A stretch of DNA of 64,000 bases from Oscillospiraceae bacterium. GTDB lineage: Bacteria > Bacillota > Clostridia > Oscillospirales > Oscillospiraceae. Below are positions 9,365-17,192 of the stretch, one piece after another; positions within the stretch are counted from its first letter, which is position 1, and every line of letters starts with the position of its first letter. The stretch is from contig JAFSJZ010000037.1 of NCBI GenBank assembly GCA_017449185.1, forward strand, positions 1 to 64,000. Direction: 5' to 3'. The position numbers were made by a program, and so were the translations under genes. A model generated the notes under the pieces. That model worked only from the letters and a program-made list of their open reading frames with translations. It did not search any database and had not been told where the DNA came from.

Positions 9365-10852
9365 ATGAAGCAGACCAAAGCAAGGAAGACAGATCGTCTC
9401 AAGCAAAAAAAAGCTGTCAGAAAGAAAAAAGGTCTTGTGATCGCGCTCATGACGCTGATCTATCTGGTGATTGTCGCGGCGGCGGCCGTGATCATTGACG
9501 ACCGCCATATCGAGATCACCGTTTTCGGCGACGAGGATATGCTCGCCGAAGCAGGGGAGAGCTTTGCCGATCCCGGCGCAGAGGCTTTTTTAACCGGCAA
9601 TCTGTTCGGCAGGGCGAAGAAGCCCGTTGAGATGCACGTCGAGAGCGGCGTCGATACGGCGAGGATCGGCGACTATACGATCAAATACAGCGCCGAGGCC
9701 TTCGGCAGAAGCGCCGAGAGCTATCGCCGCGTCCGGGTGCGGGATACGACGCCTCCGGTCATCACGCTGAACCGCGAAGAGGGCTACCTCGCCAGCTGGC
9801 TCGTCGGCTACACGGAAGAGGGCTACACCGCGCTGGACAGCTTTGACGGCGATCTGACGGACAAGGTCATCCGCACCGAGACGGGCGACGCGGTCTACTA
9901 CAGCGTCGCTGATTCCGCCGGGAACGAGACGAAGGTCGAGCGTGTGATCGAATACGGCATCTCCGAGCCGATGATCCGCCTGACGGGCGGGGAAACGATC
10001 GACGTCGGCGCCGACTTCACCTTTACCGACCCTGGCTACGAGGCCACGGATGAGAGCGGGAACGATCTGACGAGCTATGTACAGGTCACGGGCAAGGTCG
10101 TCCCGAACAAGCTCGGCAGCTATGTGCTCAACTACACGATCATGAACGAGCGCGGAGAGACCGCCTCTGCATCGCGCACGGTCAATGTCGTTGCGCAGCC
10201 GGTCCCCGAGACGATCATGCCTGAGCAGAAGACGATCTATCTCACTTTCGACGACGGGCCGAGCGCGTATACCGACAGTCTGCTCGATACGCTGGCGCGC
10301 TACGGTGCAAAGGCGACCTTCTTTGTCACCAACCTTGATCCCGACTATGTCGACTGCATTGGACGCGCCTTCCGCGAGGGACACGCGATCGGCGTGCACA
10401 CGCTGACGCATGACTATTACACGGTCTATTCCAGCGACCAGGCTTTTTACGACGATTTTCTGGCCATGGAGGAGATTATTTACCGGCAGACAGGGAGCTA
10501 TACCAGGCTCTTCCGTTTCCCCGGCGGCAGCAGCAATACGGTCAGCCGGAACTATAACTACGGCATCATGACGCGTCTGGCTCAGTCCATGACGGAGATG
10601 GGATATGTCTATTTCGACTGGAATGTGGACAGCGGCGACGCACTCGGCGGCGCAAAGTCGAGCTATGAGGTAGCCAATAATGTCGCGACGGGCTGCCTCG
10701 AGCATACGGCGAACGTCGTGCTGCAGCACGACACCAAGGCCTTCAGCGTGCAGGCGGTGGAGAATATTCTGCGCTGGGGCCGCAACAACGGCTATGTTTT
10801 CGAGGCCCTGAACGAGAATTGCTTCACGGCGCATCATGACATCGCGAACTGA
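9365..10852 (+). CDS. Membrane-anchored polysaccharide deacetylase with Ig-like domains
   Basis: Probable cell-wall (peptidoglycan GlcNAc/MurNAc) deacetylase acting outside the membrane. It has a short basic N-terminus and one membrane segment (about 24-44). Two Ig-like beta domains of the DUF5011 kind follow (RVRVRDTTPPVITL at the first boundary). A C-terminal NodB domain (about 295-490) shows all motifs: YLTFDDGPS, HTLTHDYY, FRFPGGSS, DWNVDSGDA and VVLQHD. ATG 9365 has AGGA six bases upstream. In-frame ATGs at 9335 and 9314 are possible, but 9314 would leave almost no leader. It is monocistronic and ends in a clear hairpin. The exact substrate is inferred from family only. Confidence 0.85.
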   Translation: MKQTKARKTDRLKQKKAVRKKKGLVIALMTLIYLVIVAAAAVIIDDRHIEITVFGDEDMLAEAGESFADPGAEAFLTGNLFGRAKKPVEMHVESGVDTARIGDYTIKYSAEAFGRSAESYRRVRVRDTTPPVITLNREEGYLASWLVGYTEEGYTALDSFDGDLTDKVIRTETGDAVYYSVADSAGNETKVERVIEYGISEPMIRLTGGETIDVGADFTFTDPGYEATDESGNDLTSYVQVTGKVVPNKLGSYVLNYTIMNERGETASASRTVNVVAQPVPETIMPEQKTIYLTFDDGPSAYTDSLLDTLARYGAKATFFVTNLDPDYVDCIGRAFREGHAIGVHTLTHDYYTVYSSDQAFYDDFLAMEEIIYRQTGSYTRLFRFPGGSSNTVSRNYNYGIMTRLAQSMTEMGYVYFDWNVDSGDALGGAKSSYEVANNVATGCLEHTANVVLQHDTKAFSVQAVENILRWGRNNGYVFEALNENCFTAHHDIAN

Positions 10853-10874
10853 CGGAGCGAGGATTGACAAGACA

Positions 10875-10911
10875 GCGGCGCAGGATTTATAGTAATCCTG
10901 CGTCGCTTTTT
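10875..10911 (+). terminator. Terminator of the deacetylase gene
   Basis: GCGGCGCAGGATT-TATAGT-AATCCTGCGTCGC followed by TTTTT. Confidence 0.9.
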
Positions 10912-10956
10912 GATCATGACATATAAGTTTACATAACACAAGAAGGAGAGATCAGC

Positions 10957-11721
10957 ATGATCCTTGCCATCGACGTGGGAAACACCAACATCGTACTCGG
11001 CTGCATCGACGAGGGAAAAATCGTCAATGTCGTGCGCATCCACACGGACACGCGCGAGACCGAGGCGGAGTACACGATCAAGCTTAAGGAGATCTTTTAC
11101 GCCTATCACATGGACGCCGACGCCTTTGAGGATGTGATCCTCTCCTCCGTCGTGCCGCCCGTGACGGGACCGCTCATCGGCGCCGTTCGGACGCTGACGG
11201 GCATCGAATGCAAGGTGGTCGGCCCGGGCATGAAGACCGGGATGAACATCCGCGTCGACGATCCCGGCACCGTGGCCGGCGATCTGATCGTCGGCGGCGT
11301 CGCAGCCATGCATTTTTACGGCACGCCCGTGATCGTGCTCGATCTCGGCACGGCCACGACTGCGACGGTCATTGACGAGAACGGCTTTTTCCGCGGCGGC
11401 GCGATCATGCCGGGCGTCAAGCTCTCGTACACCGCCCTGGCAGCAGGCACGAGCCTGTTGCCGGAGATCTCCATCTCGGCGCCGAAAAAATGCATCGCGA
11501 CCAACACCGTGGACTGCATGCGATCCGGCGCCGTGTTCGGGACGGCGGCCATGATCGACGGCCTGATCGACCGCATGGAGGCCGAGCTCGGCATGTCCTG
11601 CAGGGTCGTGGCGACCGGGGGCCTGGCCTCAAGCATCGTGAGCTGCTGCCGCCATGAGATCGTCTGCGACGACGACCTGCTGCTGCGCGGCATGTGGTAT
11701 CTGTACGAGAAAAACAAATAA
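10957..11721 (+). CDS. coaX: Type III pantothenate kinase
   Basis: First step of coenzyme A synthesis, phosphorylating pantothenate. 254 residues, the usual CoaX length. Seen: DVGNTN at 6-11 (phosphate/ATP binding in the ASKHA fold), PGMKTGMNIRVDDPGTV near 89-105 followed by GDLIV, and DLGTATTATV near 129. Type III enzymes are typically not feedback inhibited by CoA (family knowledge). GAAGGAGAG lies just before the ATG. The HAD phosphatase gene follows 55 bases downstream and may share the transcript. Confidence 0.95.
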   Translation: MILAIDVGNTNIVLGCIDEGKIVNVVRIHTDTRETEAEYTIKLKEIFYAYHMDADAFEDVILSSVVPPVTGPLIGAVRTLTGIECKVVGPGMKTGMNIRVDDPGTVAGDLIVGGVAAMHFYGTPVIVLDLGTATTATVIDENGFFRGGAIMPGVKLSYTALAAGTSLLPEISISAPKKCIATNTVDCMRSGAVFGTAAMIDGLIDRMEAELGMSCRVVATGGLASSIVSCCRHEIVCDDDLLLRGMWYLYEKNK

Positions 11722-11776
11722 GATCCGAATCACGGCATTGACTTTTATACAGGAGCATTTTCAAAGAGGACACAGC

Positions 11777-12442
11777 ATGAAATATCAAGCGGTCTTGTTC
11801 GATATGGATGGCACGGTGCTTGACACGCTGCGGGATCTCAACGCCGCGGTCAACCGGGCGCTCGCGGAGTTCGGCCATCCGCAGCAGTCGCTCGACGAGA
11901 CGCGGCGGCGGGTGGGCAACGGCTCGCGCCGCCTGCTGGAGCTCTCCGTCCCGGAGGGGACGGACAACGCTCAGATCGATCGGATCCTCGCGTGGTATCT
12001 GCCGTACTACAACGCGCATTCCAACGACGCGACGAGGCCGTATGAGGGCATCCCGGAGCTGATGGAAGCGCTGAAAGACGAAGGGATCCCGCTTGCTGTC
12101 GTGTCGAATAAGCCGGATCGGACGGTAAAAGAACTCTCCGCGATCCACTTTCCCGGACTGCTCGAGGTCTCCGTGGGGGAGAATGAGGCCGGCGGCGTAA
12201 GACGCAAGCCCTGGCCGGACACGCTGTTCGCCGCGGCGTCGGCCCTCGGAGTTGAGGCGGGGGACTGCCTGTACGTGGGCGATTCGGAGGTGGATGTGCT
12301 GACGGCCGCGCGCGCCGGGATGGACTGCGCCTCCGTCCTCTGGGGCTTTCGCAGCAGAGAAGAACTGACGGACGCCGGAGCGAAGCTGTTCTTTGAGACG
12401 CCGGGTGCGCTGCAGAACTTTTTGCTTGACACGGGAATCTAA
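11777..12442 (+). CDS. HAD-superfamily phosphatase, phosphoglycolate-phosphatase-like
   Basis: Haloacid-dehalogenase hydrolase of 222 residues. Motif I is FDMDGTVLDT (9-18), motif II lies in VVSNKP near 110, and motif IV is VGDSEVDVLTA near 170. The helical cap falls between residues 17 and 90 (C1 cap), as in phosphoglycolate phosphatases and related Gph/PgmB enzymes. The start ATG at 11777 follows AAGAGGA. The motif set establishes a phosphatase or phosphomutase of this group; the natural substrate is not established. Confidence 0.85.
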   Translation: MKYQAVLFDMDGTVLDTLRDLNAAVNRALAEFGHPQQSLDETRRRVGNGSRRLLELSVPEGTDNAQIDRILAWYLPYYNAHSNDATRPYEGIPELMEALKDEGIPLAVVSNKPDRTVKELSAIHFPGLLEVSVGENEAGGVRRKPWPDTLFAAASALGVEAGDCLYVGDSEVDVLTAARAGMDCASVLWGFRSREELTDAGAKLFFETPGALQNFLLDTGI

Positions 12443-12480
12443 AGTACTGCGGGATGCTTGATGATCTGCAAGAGGAGAGC

Positions 12481-12514
12481 GAAGAGAGGGGACGGTGAGT
12501 CCCCTCTCTTCGTA
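12481..12514. other. Strong hairpin without T-run
   Basis: GAAGAGAGGGGAC-GGTGA-GTCCCCTCTCTTC, a near-perfect stem of about 13 bases, 38 bases after the HAD stop codon. It lacks a following T-run, so it may be an RNA-stabilising stem or the first half of a compound terminator with the next hairpin. Confidence 0.6.
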
Positions 12515-12522
12515 CAATCAAG

Positions 12523-12561
12523 AAAAAAACAGGTGCTTTCTTAAAAGCACCTGTTTTTTTC
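12523..12561. terminator. Bidirectional terminator between the HAD gene and rsmG
   Basis: A7 CAGGTGCTTT-CTTA-AAAGCACCTG T7. It works in both directions between the convergent genes. A second perfect 12-base hairpin, CGCTGTAAAAGC...GCTTTTACAGCG (12561-12592), overlaps the rsmG stop codon. Confidence 0.9.
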
Positions 12562-12584
12562 GCTGTAAAAGCCGGCGACAGCTT

Positions 12585-13289
12585 TTACAGCGGAGTCTTT
12601 TTGATCTGCGCCCAGCGGCGCGGGTATTTCGGCGGCGTGTCCGCGGCCTTGCGGATGACGATCACGCTGTGCGCGACGTCCGTGCCCGGGATCGTGTAGT
12701 CTCTTTCGTCTTCGATCTCGCCGCCGAGCAGACGGACGGCGCGCCGGGCCTCCGCAAGTTCTTCGGCGTGGTCTGTGCCTTTCATGGCGAGAAAGAGGCC
12801 GCCTGTTTTCACCAGCGGCAGACAAAGCTCGCAGAGGATGTTCAGCCGCGCCACCGCGCGGGAAACGGCGACGTCAAAGCCGCCGCGCCAAGCCTGCGGC
12901 ACCTCCTCGGCGCGCGCGTGCAGGCAGACGACGTCCTCAAAGCCGAGCGCCTCGACCGTCTCGCGCAGAAAAGCGATGCGCTTGTCGAGACTGTCGAGCA
13001 GCGTCAGCTCGATCTCCGGACAGGCGATCTTCAGCGCAAGGCCGGGAAAGCCCGCGCCCGTGCCGACGTCGATCACGCGCTTTCCGGACAGCTCGCTCAG
13101 AGAGAGCAGCGCGGCGCTGTCGAGAAAATGCAGACGCGCGATCTCATCCTCACCCGTGATCGCGGTGAGGTTCATGACCTTATTTGTCTCTTCAAGCCTG
13201 TCTGCGTACAGGCGGTAGCGGGACAGGGCCTGAGCGTCGAGAGGAAGGGAATACGCTGCGAAGCCCTCGCGCAGGATCTCCTCAAGCAT
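12585..13289 (-). CDS. rsmG: 16S rRNA (guanine-527 N7) methyltransferase
   Basis: Methylates G527 of 16S rRNA using S-adenosylmethionine. 234 residues, the usual GidB/RsmG length. Seen: NLTAITGEDEIARLHFLDS (about 41-59) and the SAM site VIDVGTGAGFPGLALKI (about 74-90), then LLDSLDKRIAFL. It is not next to gidA/mnmG or parAB, its frequent place in Firmicutes. The TSCPD-domain gene lies immediately upstream with only three bases between them, so the pair is an operon. Confidence 0.95.
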   Translation of the reverse strand: MLEEILREGFAAYSLPLDAQALSRYRLYADRLEETNKVMNLTAITGEDEIARLHFLDSAALLSLSELSGKRVIDVGTGAGFPGLALKIACPEIELTLLDSLDKRIAFLRETVEALGFEDVVCLHARAEEVPQAWRGGFDVAVSRAVARLNILCELCLPLVKTGGLFLAMKGTDHAEELAEARRAVRLLGGEIEDERDYTIPGTDVAHSVIVIRKAADTPPKYPRRWAQIKKTPL

Positions 13290-13292
13290 GGC

Positions 13293-13547
13293 TTACTCCG
13301 CCTGCTCGAGCGAGAGCTTGAGCGCTTTCGCGAGCTGATCCGGACAGGAGGTGGCCTTGCGCCCGCAGCGCACGCCCTCGAGCCGGCGGATGACCTCCTC
13401 GACCTCCATGCCCTCGACGAGCCTGGCGATGCCCTTGAGATTGCCGTCGCAGCCGCCCATGACGGACAGGCCTTTGAGTTTGCCGTCTTCTATCTCGATC
13501 TCCATAAGCTGGGAGCAGACGCCCCGCGGCCGGTATGTAAATTTCAT
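13293..13547 (-). CDS. Small TSCPD-domain protein (TIGR03905 type)
   Basis: 84-residue protein of the short TSCPD family, named for a motif also found near the C-terminus of class II ribonucleotide reductases. It has RGVCSQLMEIEIEDGKL, GGCDGNLKGI and CGRKATSCPDQLA, with four cysteines that could bind metal. ATG 13547 is preferred because GGGAGG stands seven bases before it. The function of stand-alone members is not established. It ends three bases before rsmG begins. Confidence 0.8.
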   Translation of the reverse strand: MKFTYRPRGVCSQLMEIEIEDGKLKGLSVMGGCDGNLKGIARLVEGMEVEEVIRRLEGVRCGRKATSCPDQLAKALKLSLEQAE

Positions 13548-13612
13548 AAGTTTGCCTCCCGCTTTTTTCTGCATGATACCACCCATCGCTGTTTTCCGTC
13601 AAGATATGCGCG

Positions 13613-13642
13613 GCATATCCCGGCTTTTCGCATGCATACGAT
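13613..13642 (+). promoter_or_regulatory. Sigma-E-like promoter of spoIIP
   Basis: GCATATC (13613-13619), 15 bases, CATACGAT (13635-13642). These match the known Bacillus sigma-E boxes (KMATATT and CATACAMT) at 6 of 7 and 7 of 8 positions, right before spoIIP, which is a sigma-E gene in model species. Confidence 0.6.
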
Positions 13643-13657
13643 GTTGAGAAAGGCGGG

Positions 13658-14647
13658 GTGCGGATCATGGGGAAGGGAAAACAACTGGCGCTGGTCGGAG
13701 CGGCCGTTCTGTGCGCGTATCTGTTTTGCTGCGCTCCGGAAAAGGCGGCGGAGCCGATGGAGAAAAATGAAATGCGCAGCGTTATGCGGCAGAATGATTC
13801 CATAGCGCAGAGCAGTACGTCCGCGCCCATCCATGCACCCGCATCGGCCGCGGAGGAAGCGGAATCGCCGCGCTTCGCGCCCTCCCGGGCGGAGAACGCC
13901 GTGGCCATGACGATCAGCGCGACGGCGCTGATCAAAAACGAGACCGGCTACCAGATCGACGCGGCGGAGACGGTCAAAGGCGGTACATCACTGCGCCTCA
14001 GCTCCTCAGGGCCGCAGATCCTGATCATCCACACGCATTCCTCCGAGGCCTATACGCCCGCGGGGCTTGACCGCTATGAGGAGAGCGACAACGCACGCAC
14101 AGAGGACGCCGAATACAATATCATCCGCGTGGGCGACGAGCTGACGCGCCTCTTCGAGCAGGCCGGACTGCGTGTGATCCACGACAGGGGCGTGTACGAC
14201 TATCCCAGTTACACGGGCTCTTATTCACGCTCCGGTGCGGCTGTTGAACAGTATCTGAGCGAGTATCCCTCCCTTTCCGTTGTGCTGGATGTTCACCGCG
14301 ACGCGCTGGGCGCGGATGACGTGATTTACAAGACTGTTGCTGAAGAAGCGGGTACCTGCGCGAGCCAGGCGATGCTGCTCGTCGGCACGGACGAGACCGG
14401 CTTGGAGCACCCCTTTTGGCGAAGCAACCTCTCCCTGGCGCTGTATCTGCAGAACGCGCTGCTGGAGGCGCATCCGACGCTGATGCGTCCGGTTGCGGTG
14501 GTGCCGCAGCGCTATAATCAGCAGCTCTGCCCGGGAATGCTGATCCTTGAGGTCGGCAGCAGCGGAAACACGCTGCAGGAGGCGCTTGCGGCGATCCGGC
14601 TCTTTGCCGGGGCGGCCGCTCCGGCGCTGCTCGCGCTGGTCGAGTAA
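13658..14647 (+). CDS. spoIIP: Stage II sporulation protein P (peptidoglycan amidase/endopeptidase)
   Basis: Mother-cell protein that, with SpoIID and SpoIIM, thins septal peptidoglycan and drives engulfment. It has an N-terminal membrane segment (about 10-26), then a low-complexity stretch. The catalytic domain follows from about 120: ILIIHTHSSEAYTP with the first metal histidine, VLDVHRDALG with the second, and MLILEVGSSGNT with the glutamate. All are as in SpoIIP/CwlJ-type amidases. The start is GTG 13658 (AAAGG upstream) or ATG 13667. It stands alone between rsmG and rubrerythrin, not next to gpr as in Bacillus. Confidence 0.92.
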   Translation: MRIMGKGKQLALVGAAVLCAYLFCCAPEKAAEPMEKNEMRSVMRQNDSIAQSSTSAPIHAPASAAEEAESPRFAPSRAENAVAMTISATALIKNETGYQIDAAETVKGGTSLRLSSSGPQILIIHTHSSEAYTPAGLDRYEESDNARTEDAEYNIIRVGDELTRLFEQAGLRVIHDRGVYDYPSYTGSYSRSGAAVEQYLSEYPSLSVVLDVHRDALGADDVIYKTVAEEAGTCASQAMLLVGTDETGLEHPFWRSNLSLALYLQNALLEAHPTLMRPVAVVPQRYNQQLCPGMLILEVGSSGNTLQEALAAIRLFAGAAAPALLALVE

Positions 14648-14669
14648 GCTTTCTTAACGGATAATTCAC

Positions 14670-14698
14670 TTTACAAAGACCGGGCGTCATGGTATATT
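14670..14698 (+). promoter_or_regulatory. Promoter of the rubrerythrin cluster
   Basis: TTTACA (14670-14675), 17 bases, TATATT (14693-14698). Confidence 0.65.
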
Positions 14699-14749
14699 GA
14701 AAACACGATCAACCCGGATCAAATCATTAAAAAAAGGAGAGTCTAACTT

Positions 14750-15316
14750 ATGAAAAAATGGGTCTGCCCCGTATGCGGTTACGTCCATGAGGGCGATACT
14801 CCCCCCGAAAAATGCCCCGTCTGCAAGGTCCCCGGCGAGCGTTTCACGCTCCAGGCCGAGGAGCTGAGCTGGGCCGCCGAGCACGTGCTGGGCGTCGGCA
14901 AGGTCTTCGGCGCGGATGTGCCCGAGGACGTTAAAGAAACCATCATCTCCGGTCTGCGCTCCAACTTCGAGGGCGAGTGCAGTGAGGTCGGCATGTATCT
15001 GGCCATGGCCCGCGTGGCTTATCGCGAGGGCTATCCCGAGATCGGCGCCTATTGGGAAAAGGCCGGTCTTGAGGAGGCCGAGCACGCCGCCAAGTTCGCC
15101 GAGCTGCTGGGCGAGGTGCTGACCGACAGCACGAAGAAGAACCTGGCCATGCGCGTCGACGCCGAGAACGGCGCCACCGCCGGCAAGTTCGAATTGGCCA
15201 AGCTCGCCAAGAAGTACAACCTCGACGCGATCCACGACACGGTGCACGAAATGGCCCGCGACGAGGCCCGTCACGGCAAGGCCTTCAAGGGCCTGTTGGA
15301 GAGATACTTCAAGTAA
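14750..15316 (+). CDS. Rubrerythrin with N-terminal rubredoxin domain (reverse type)
   Basis: Hydrogen-peroxide reductase protecting anaerobes from oxidative stress. 188 residues. An N-terminal rubredoxin knuckle pair, [11 protein letters not shown] and KCPVCKVPG (5-30), precedes a four-helix ferritin-like diiron domain with [14 protein letters not shown] near 75, EEAEHAAKF near 105 and [11 protein letters not shown] near 170. The domain order is the reverse of classical rubrerythrin. It is first in a redox cluster ending in a free rubredoxin, a natural electron donor. Confidence 0.93.
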   Translation: MKKWVCPVCGYVHEGDTPPEKCPVCKVPGERFTLQAEELSWAAEHVLGVGKVFGADVPEDVKETIISGLRSNFEGECSEVGMYLAMARVAYREGYPEIGAYWEKAGLEEAEHAAKFAELLGEVLTDSTKKNLAMRVDAENGATAGKFELAKLAKKYNLDAIHDTVHEMARDEARHGKAFKGLLERYFK

Positions 15317-15340
15317 GCCGAGGAGGAGGCTGGAACTGCC

Positions 15341-15553
15341 ATGCTTGGTTTTCTCGGAAAGCTTTTCGTTGTGTTTCTCGGTGCTTTCACCACCTTTGGG
15401 TGCCTCGGCTTGTGGCAGTCCAAACGGGAGGCCAAAAATGGCCGCGCTCCTTCTGAAGAGGAAGCCGCCCTGTCGCAGAAGACTGTGGACAATGTCCTCA
15501 ATCTGAACGACCGCTTCAACCGTGCACGCTACATGGACGAAGACGGCAATTAA
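15341..15553 (+). CDS. Small single-pass membrane protein, unknown
   Basis: 70 residues. A hydrophobic N-terminal segment (about 5-25) is followed by a charged tail with many Lys, Arg, Glu and Asn residues, so it is a membrane-tethered small protein with a cytoplasmic or exposed tail. I recognise no family. It lies 24 bases behind rubrerythrin and 22 before the PPC gene, and GAGGAGG precedes its ATG, so it belongs to the redox cluster. Its part there is unknown. Confidence 0.65.
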   Translation: MLGFLGKLFVVFLGAFTTFGCLGLWQSKREAKNGRAPSEEEAALSQKTVDNVLNLNDRFNRARYMDEDGN

Positions 15554-15575
15554 GCGGACAAAAGGGGACAAGCTA

Positions 15576-16007
15576 ATGAATTACGCCCGCTTTGACAACA
15601 CGATCGTCGCGCGCATCGACCGCGGCGAGGAGATCCAGGAGCAGCTGAAGGCCATCGCGCTCAAAGAAGATATCCGTCTCGCGCAGATCAGCGCGCTCGG
15701 AGCGGTGGGAGACTTCACCGTCGGCGTTTTTCACACCGCGGAAAAGAAGTATTACGCCAACCGCTTTACGGGTGACTGGGAGATCGTTTCGCTCACCGGC
15801 AGCATCACGCGCATGAATGGCGAATACTATGCCCATCTGCACATGAGCGCCGGCGGAACGGACGGAGCCGTGGTCGGCGGACATCTCAACAGTGCGATCG
15901 TCAGCGCCACCTGCGAGATGTTCATCACCGTGCTCGACGGAGAAGTCGGTCGGCGATTCGACAGCGAGGTCGGTCTGAATCTGTTTGATTTCAACCCCAA
16001 TACATAA
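15576..16007 (+). CDS. PPC-domain (DUF296) DNA-binding-like protein
   Basis: 143 residues forming a single PPC/DUF296 domain, the fold of plant AHL C-terminal domains and many bacterial stand-alone proteins. Seen: LAQISALGAVGDFTVGVF, HLHMSAGGTDGAVVGGHLNS (the histidine cluster that often binds metal) and EMFITVLDG. ATG 15576 follows GGGGACAAG. The molecular role of bacterial members is not settled. Its place in a rubrerythrin-rubredoxin cluster suggests a link to metal or redox state, which is inference. Confidence 0.8.
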   Translation: MNYARFDNTIVARIDRGEEIQEQLKAIALKEDIRLAQISALGAVGDFTVGVFHTAEKKYYANRFTGDWEIVSLTGSITRMNGEYYAHLHMSAGGTDGAVVGGHLNSAIVSATCEMFITVLDGEVGRRFDSEVGLNLFDFNPNT

Positions 16008-16021
16008 GGAGGAATACCGGA

Positions 16022-16156
16022 ATGAAGTACGTTTGCAATGTGTGCGGCTGGGTTTACGACGAAGAGGAAGCCGGCGTGAAATGGGAAGACCTTCCCGATG
16101 ATTTCGCCTGCGAACTCTGCGGCGTCGGCAAGGAAGACTTCAGCCCCGAGGAATAA
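16022..16156 (+). CDS. Rubredoxin, short form (44 residues)
   Basis: Small iron-sulfur electron carrier; a single Fe bound by four cysteines. The two knuckles are VCNVCGWVYD (4-13) and ACELCGVGKEDF (about 29-40), with the loop shortened relative to the common 52-residue rubredoxin. GGAGGAA precedes the ATG. It is last in the rubrerythrin cluster and directly before the terminator, and is the likely donor to rubrerythrin. It is easy to miss because of its length. Confidence 0.9.
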   Translation: MKYVCNVCGWVYDEEEAGVKWEDLPDDFACELCGVGKEDFSPEE

Positions 16157-16170
16157 GGTCTCGTATCACG

Positions 16171-16207
16171 AAATCGGCCGGAAGCGACATGCTTCCGGCC
16201 GATTTTT
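16171..16207 (+). terminator. Terminator of the rubrerythrin-rubredoxin cluster
   Basis: AAATCGGCCGGAAGC-GACAT-GCTTCCGGCCGATTTTT, a near-perfect stem with a T-run. Confidence 0.92.
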
Positions 16208-16267
16208 GATGCTGCGGCGCACGTATTTCTTACAAAAGAAAGAAATATCGGTAAAATAAAAAAAGCG

Positions 16268-16296
16268 TGGCATAATCCGCCGCCTTGTGCTATAAT
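16268..16296 (+). promoter_or_regulatory. Promoter of the membrane protein / LRR operon
   Basis: TGGCAT (16268-16273), 17 bases, perfect TATAAT (16291-16296). Confidence 0.65.
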
Positions 16297-16364
16297 GCGT
16301 AATGGGATTATGGAAACAAAATTATGACAACCCTTTCGTTCGCAGCAGAAAGGCAGGTAGCATC

Positions 16365-17147
16365 ATGGAAAAGAAAGAGAAACAGCCGCGCGGCTTTTAC
16401 GTCGAGAAGGGAAGCTTTTTTGCACATGTCTCCGTAACGCTTCTGGTTCTGTCTATCGCAGCCCGCTTCCTCGGGACGATGAATCTCTGGGGAGATATGA
16501 CCCAGCTGATGATTCAGACGCTCCTGCCGGTCGGCAGCGCGCTGCTGTTCATCCTTTTTATCCTCTTGCTGGGGCGTATCGCCCTCTGGACCACGATCCT
16601 GCCGGTTCTCGGCGGCGCGGCCTTCTTTATCCTGTCTTCGTTCGGCAAGGAACCGCTCACGCTTTTTATCTGCATTGCTCTCGCGTTTTTGGCTGTCTTT
16701 CTTTATACCGCCACGCTCACGGGAATGATCCGCACGAAGTGGATCCTCGTCCTGGTGTTTATGATGATCATTGCCTATCAGATCATCTTTCGCGCGATCC
16801 CCGTTTTCGGGGATATGCAAAATCCGGTCAGCTTTTTGGACGGCATGGCGCTTCTCTCAACGCTGGGCTTTGTCCTTGCCATGCTCTGCGCCGCGCTGGC
16901 GCTGCGGCGCCGGAAGGCGGTAAAGGCTGAGACAGAGCTGCCCAAGATCAAGGATCCCGTCGTCGTGCCCCCCTCTTCGGAGGAAGCGGAACAGATCGCC
17001 TCTGCGCCGAACGGAGAAGAGACCGCCGCGGTCGATGCTCCCGCCGCGGAAGAGAGCAGCGTCGATTTGCCCGCTGACGACGCCCTAACCGGAAGCGCCC
17101 CGGAGCTCGGAGCGGAAACGGCACAGGGAGAGAGCATCGGAGAGTAA
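16365..17147 (+). CDS. Multi-pass membrane protein with acidic C-terminal tail, unknown
   Basis: 260 residues from ATG 16365 (AAGGCAGG upstream). About six hydrophobic segments span residues 17-190. The last ~65 residues form a soluble, Pro/Ala-rich and strongly acidic tail with many Glu/Asp and few basic residues. No family recognised. It is followed after 45 bases by the LRR protein, whose own cytoplasmic tail is strongly basic. Cotranscription and opposite charge make a physical partnership plausible, which is inference. Confidence 0.65.
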   Translation: MEKKEKQPRGFYVEKGSFFAHVSVTLLVLSIAARFLGTMNLWGDMTQLMIQTLLPVGSALLFILFILLLGRIALWTTILPVLGGAAFFILSSFGKEPLTLFICIALAFLAVFLYTATLTGMIRTKWILVLVFMMIIAYQIIFRAIPVFGDMQNPVSFLDGMALLSTLGFVLAMLCAALALRRRKAVKAETELPKIKDPVVVPPSSEEAEQIASAPNGEETAAVDAPAAEESSVDLPADDALTGSAPELGAETAQGESIGE

Positions 17148-17192
17148 ACGACATCAGCAGGGAAAGAGCCTTTTTCCACTACAGGTGAAGCT

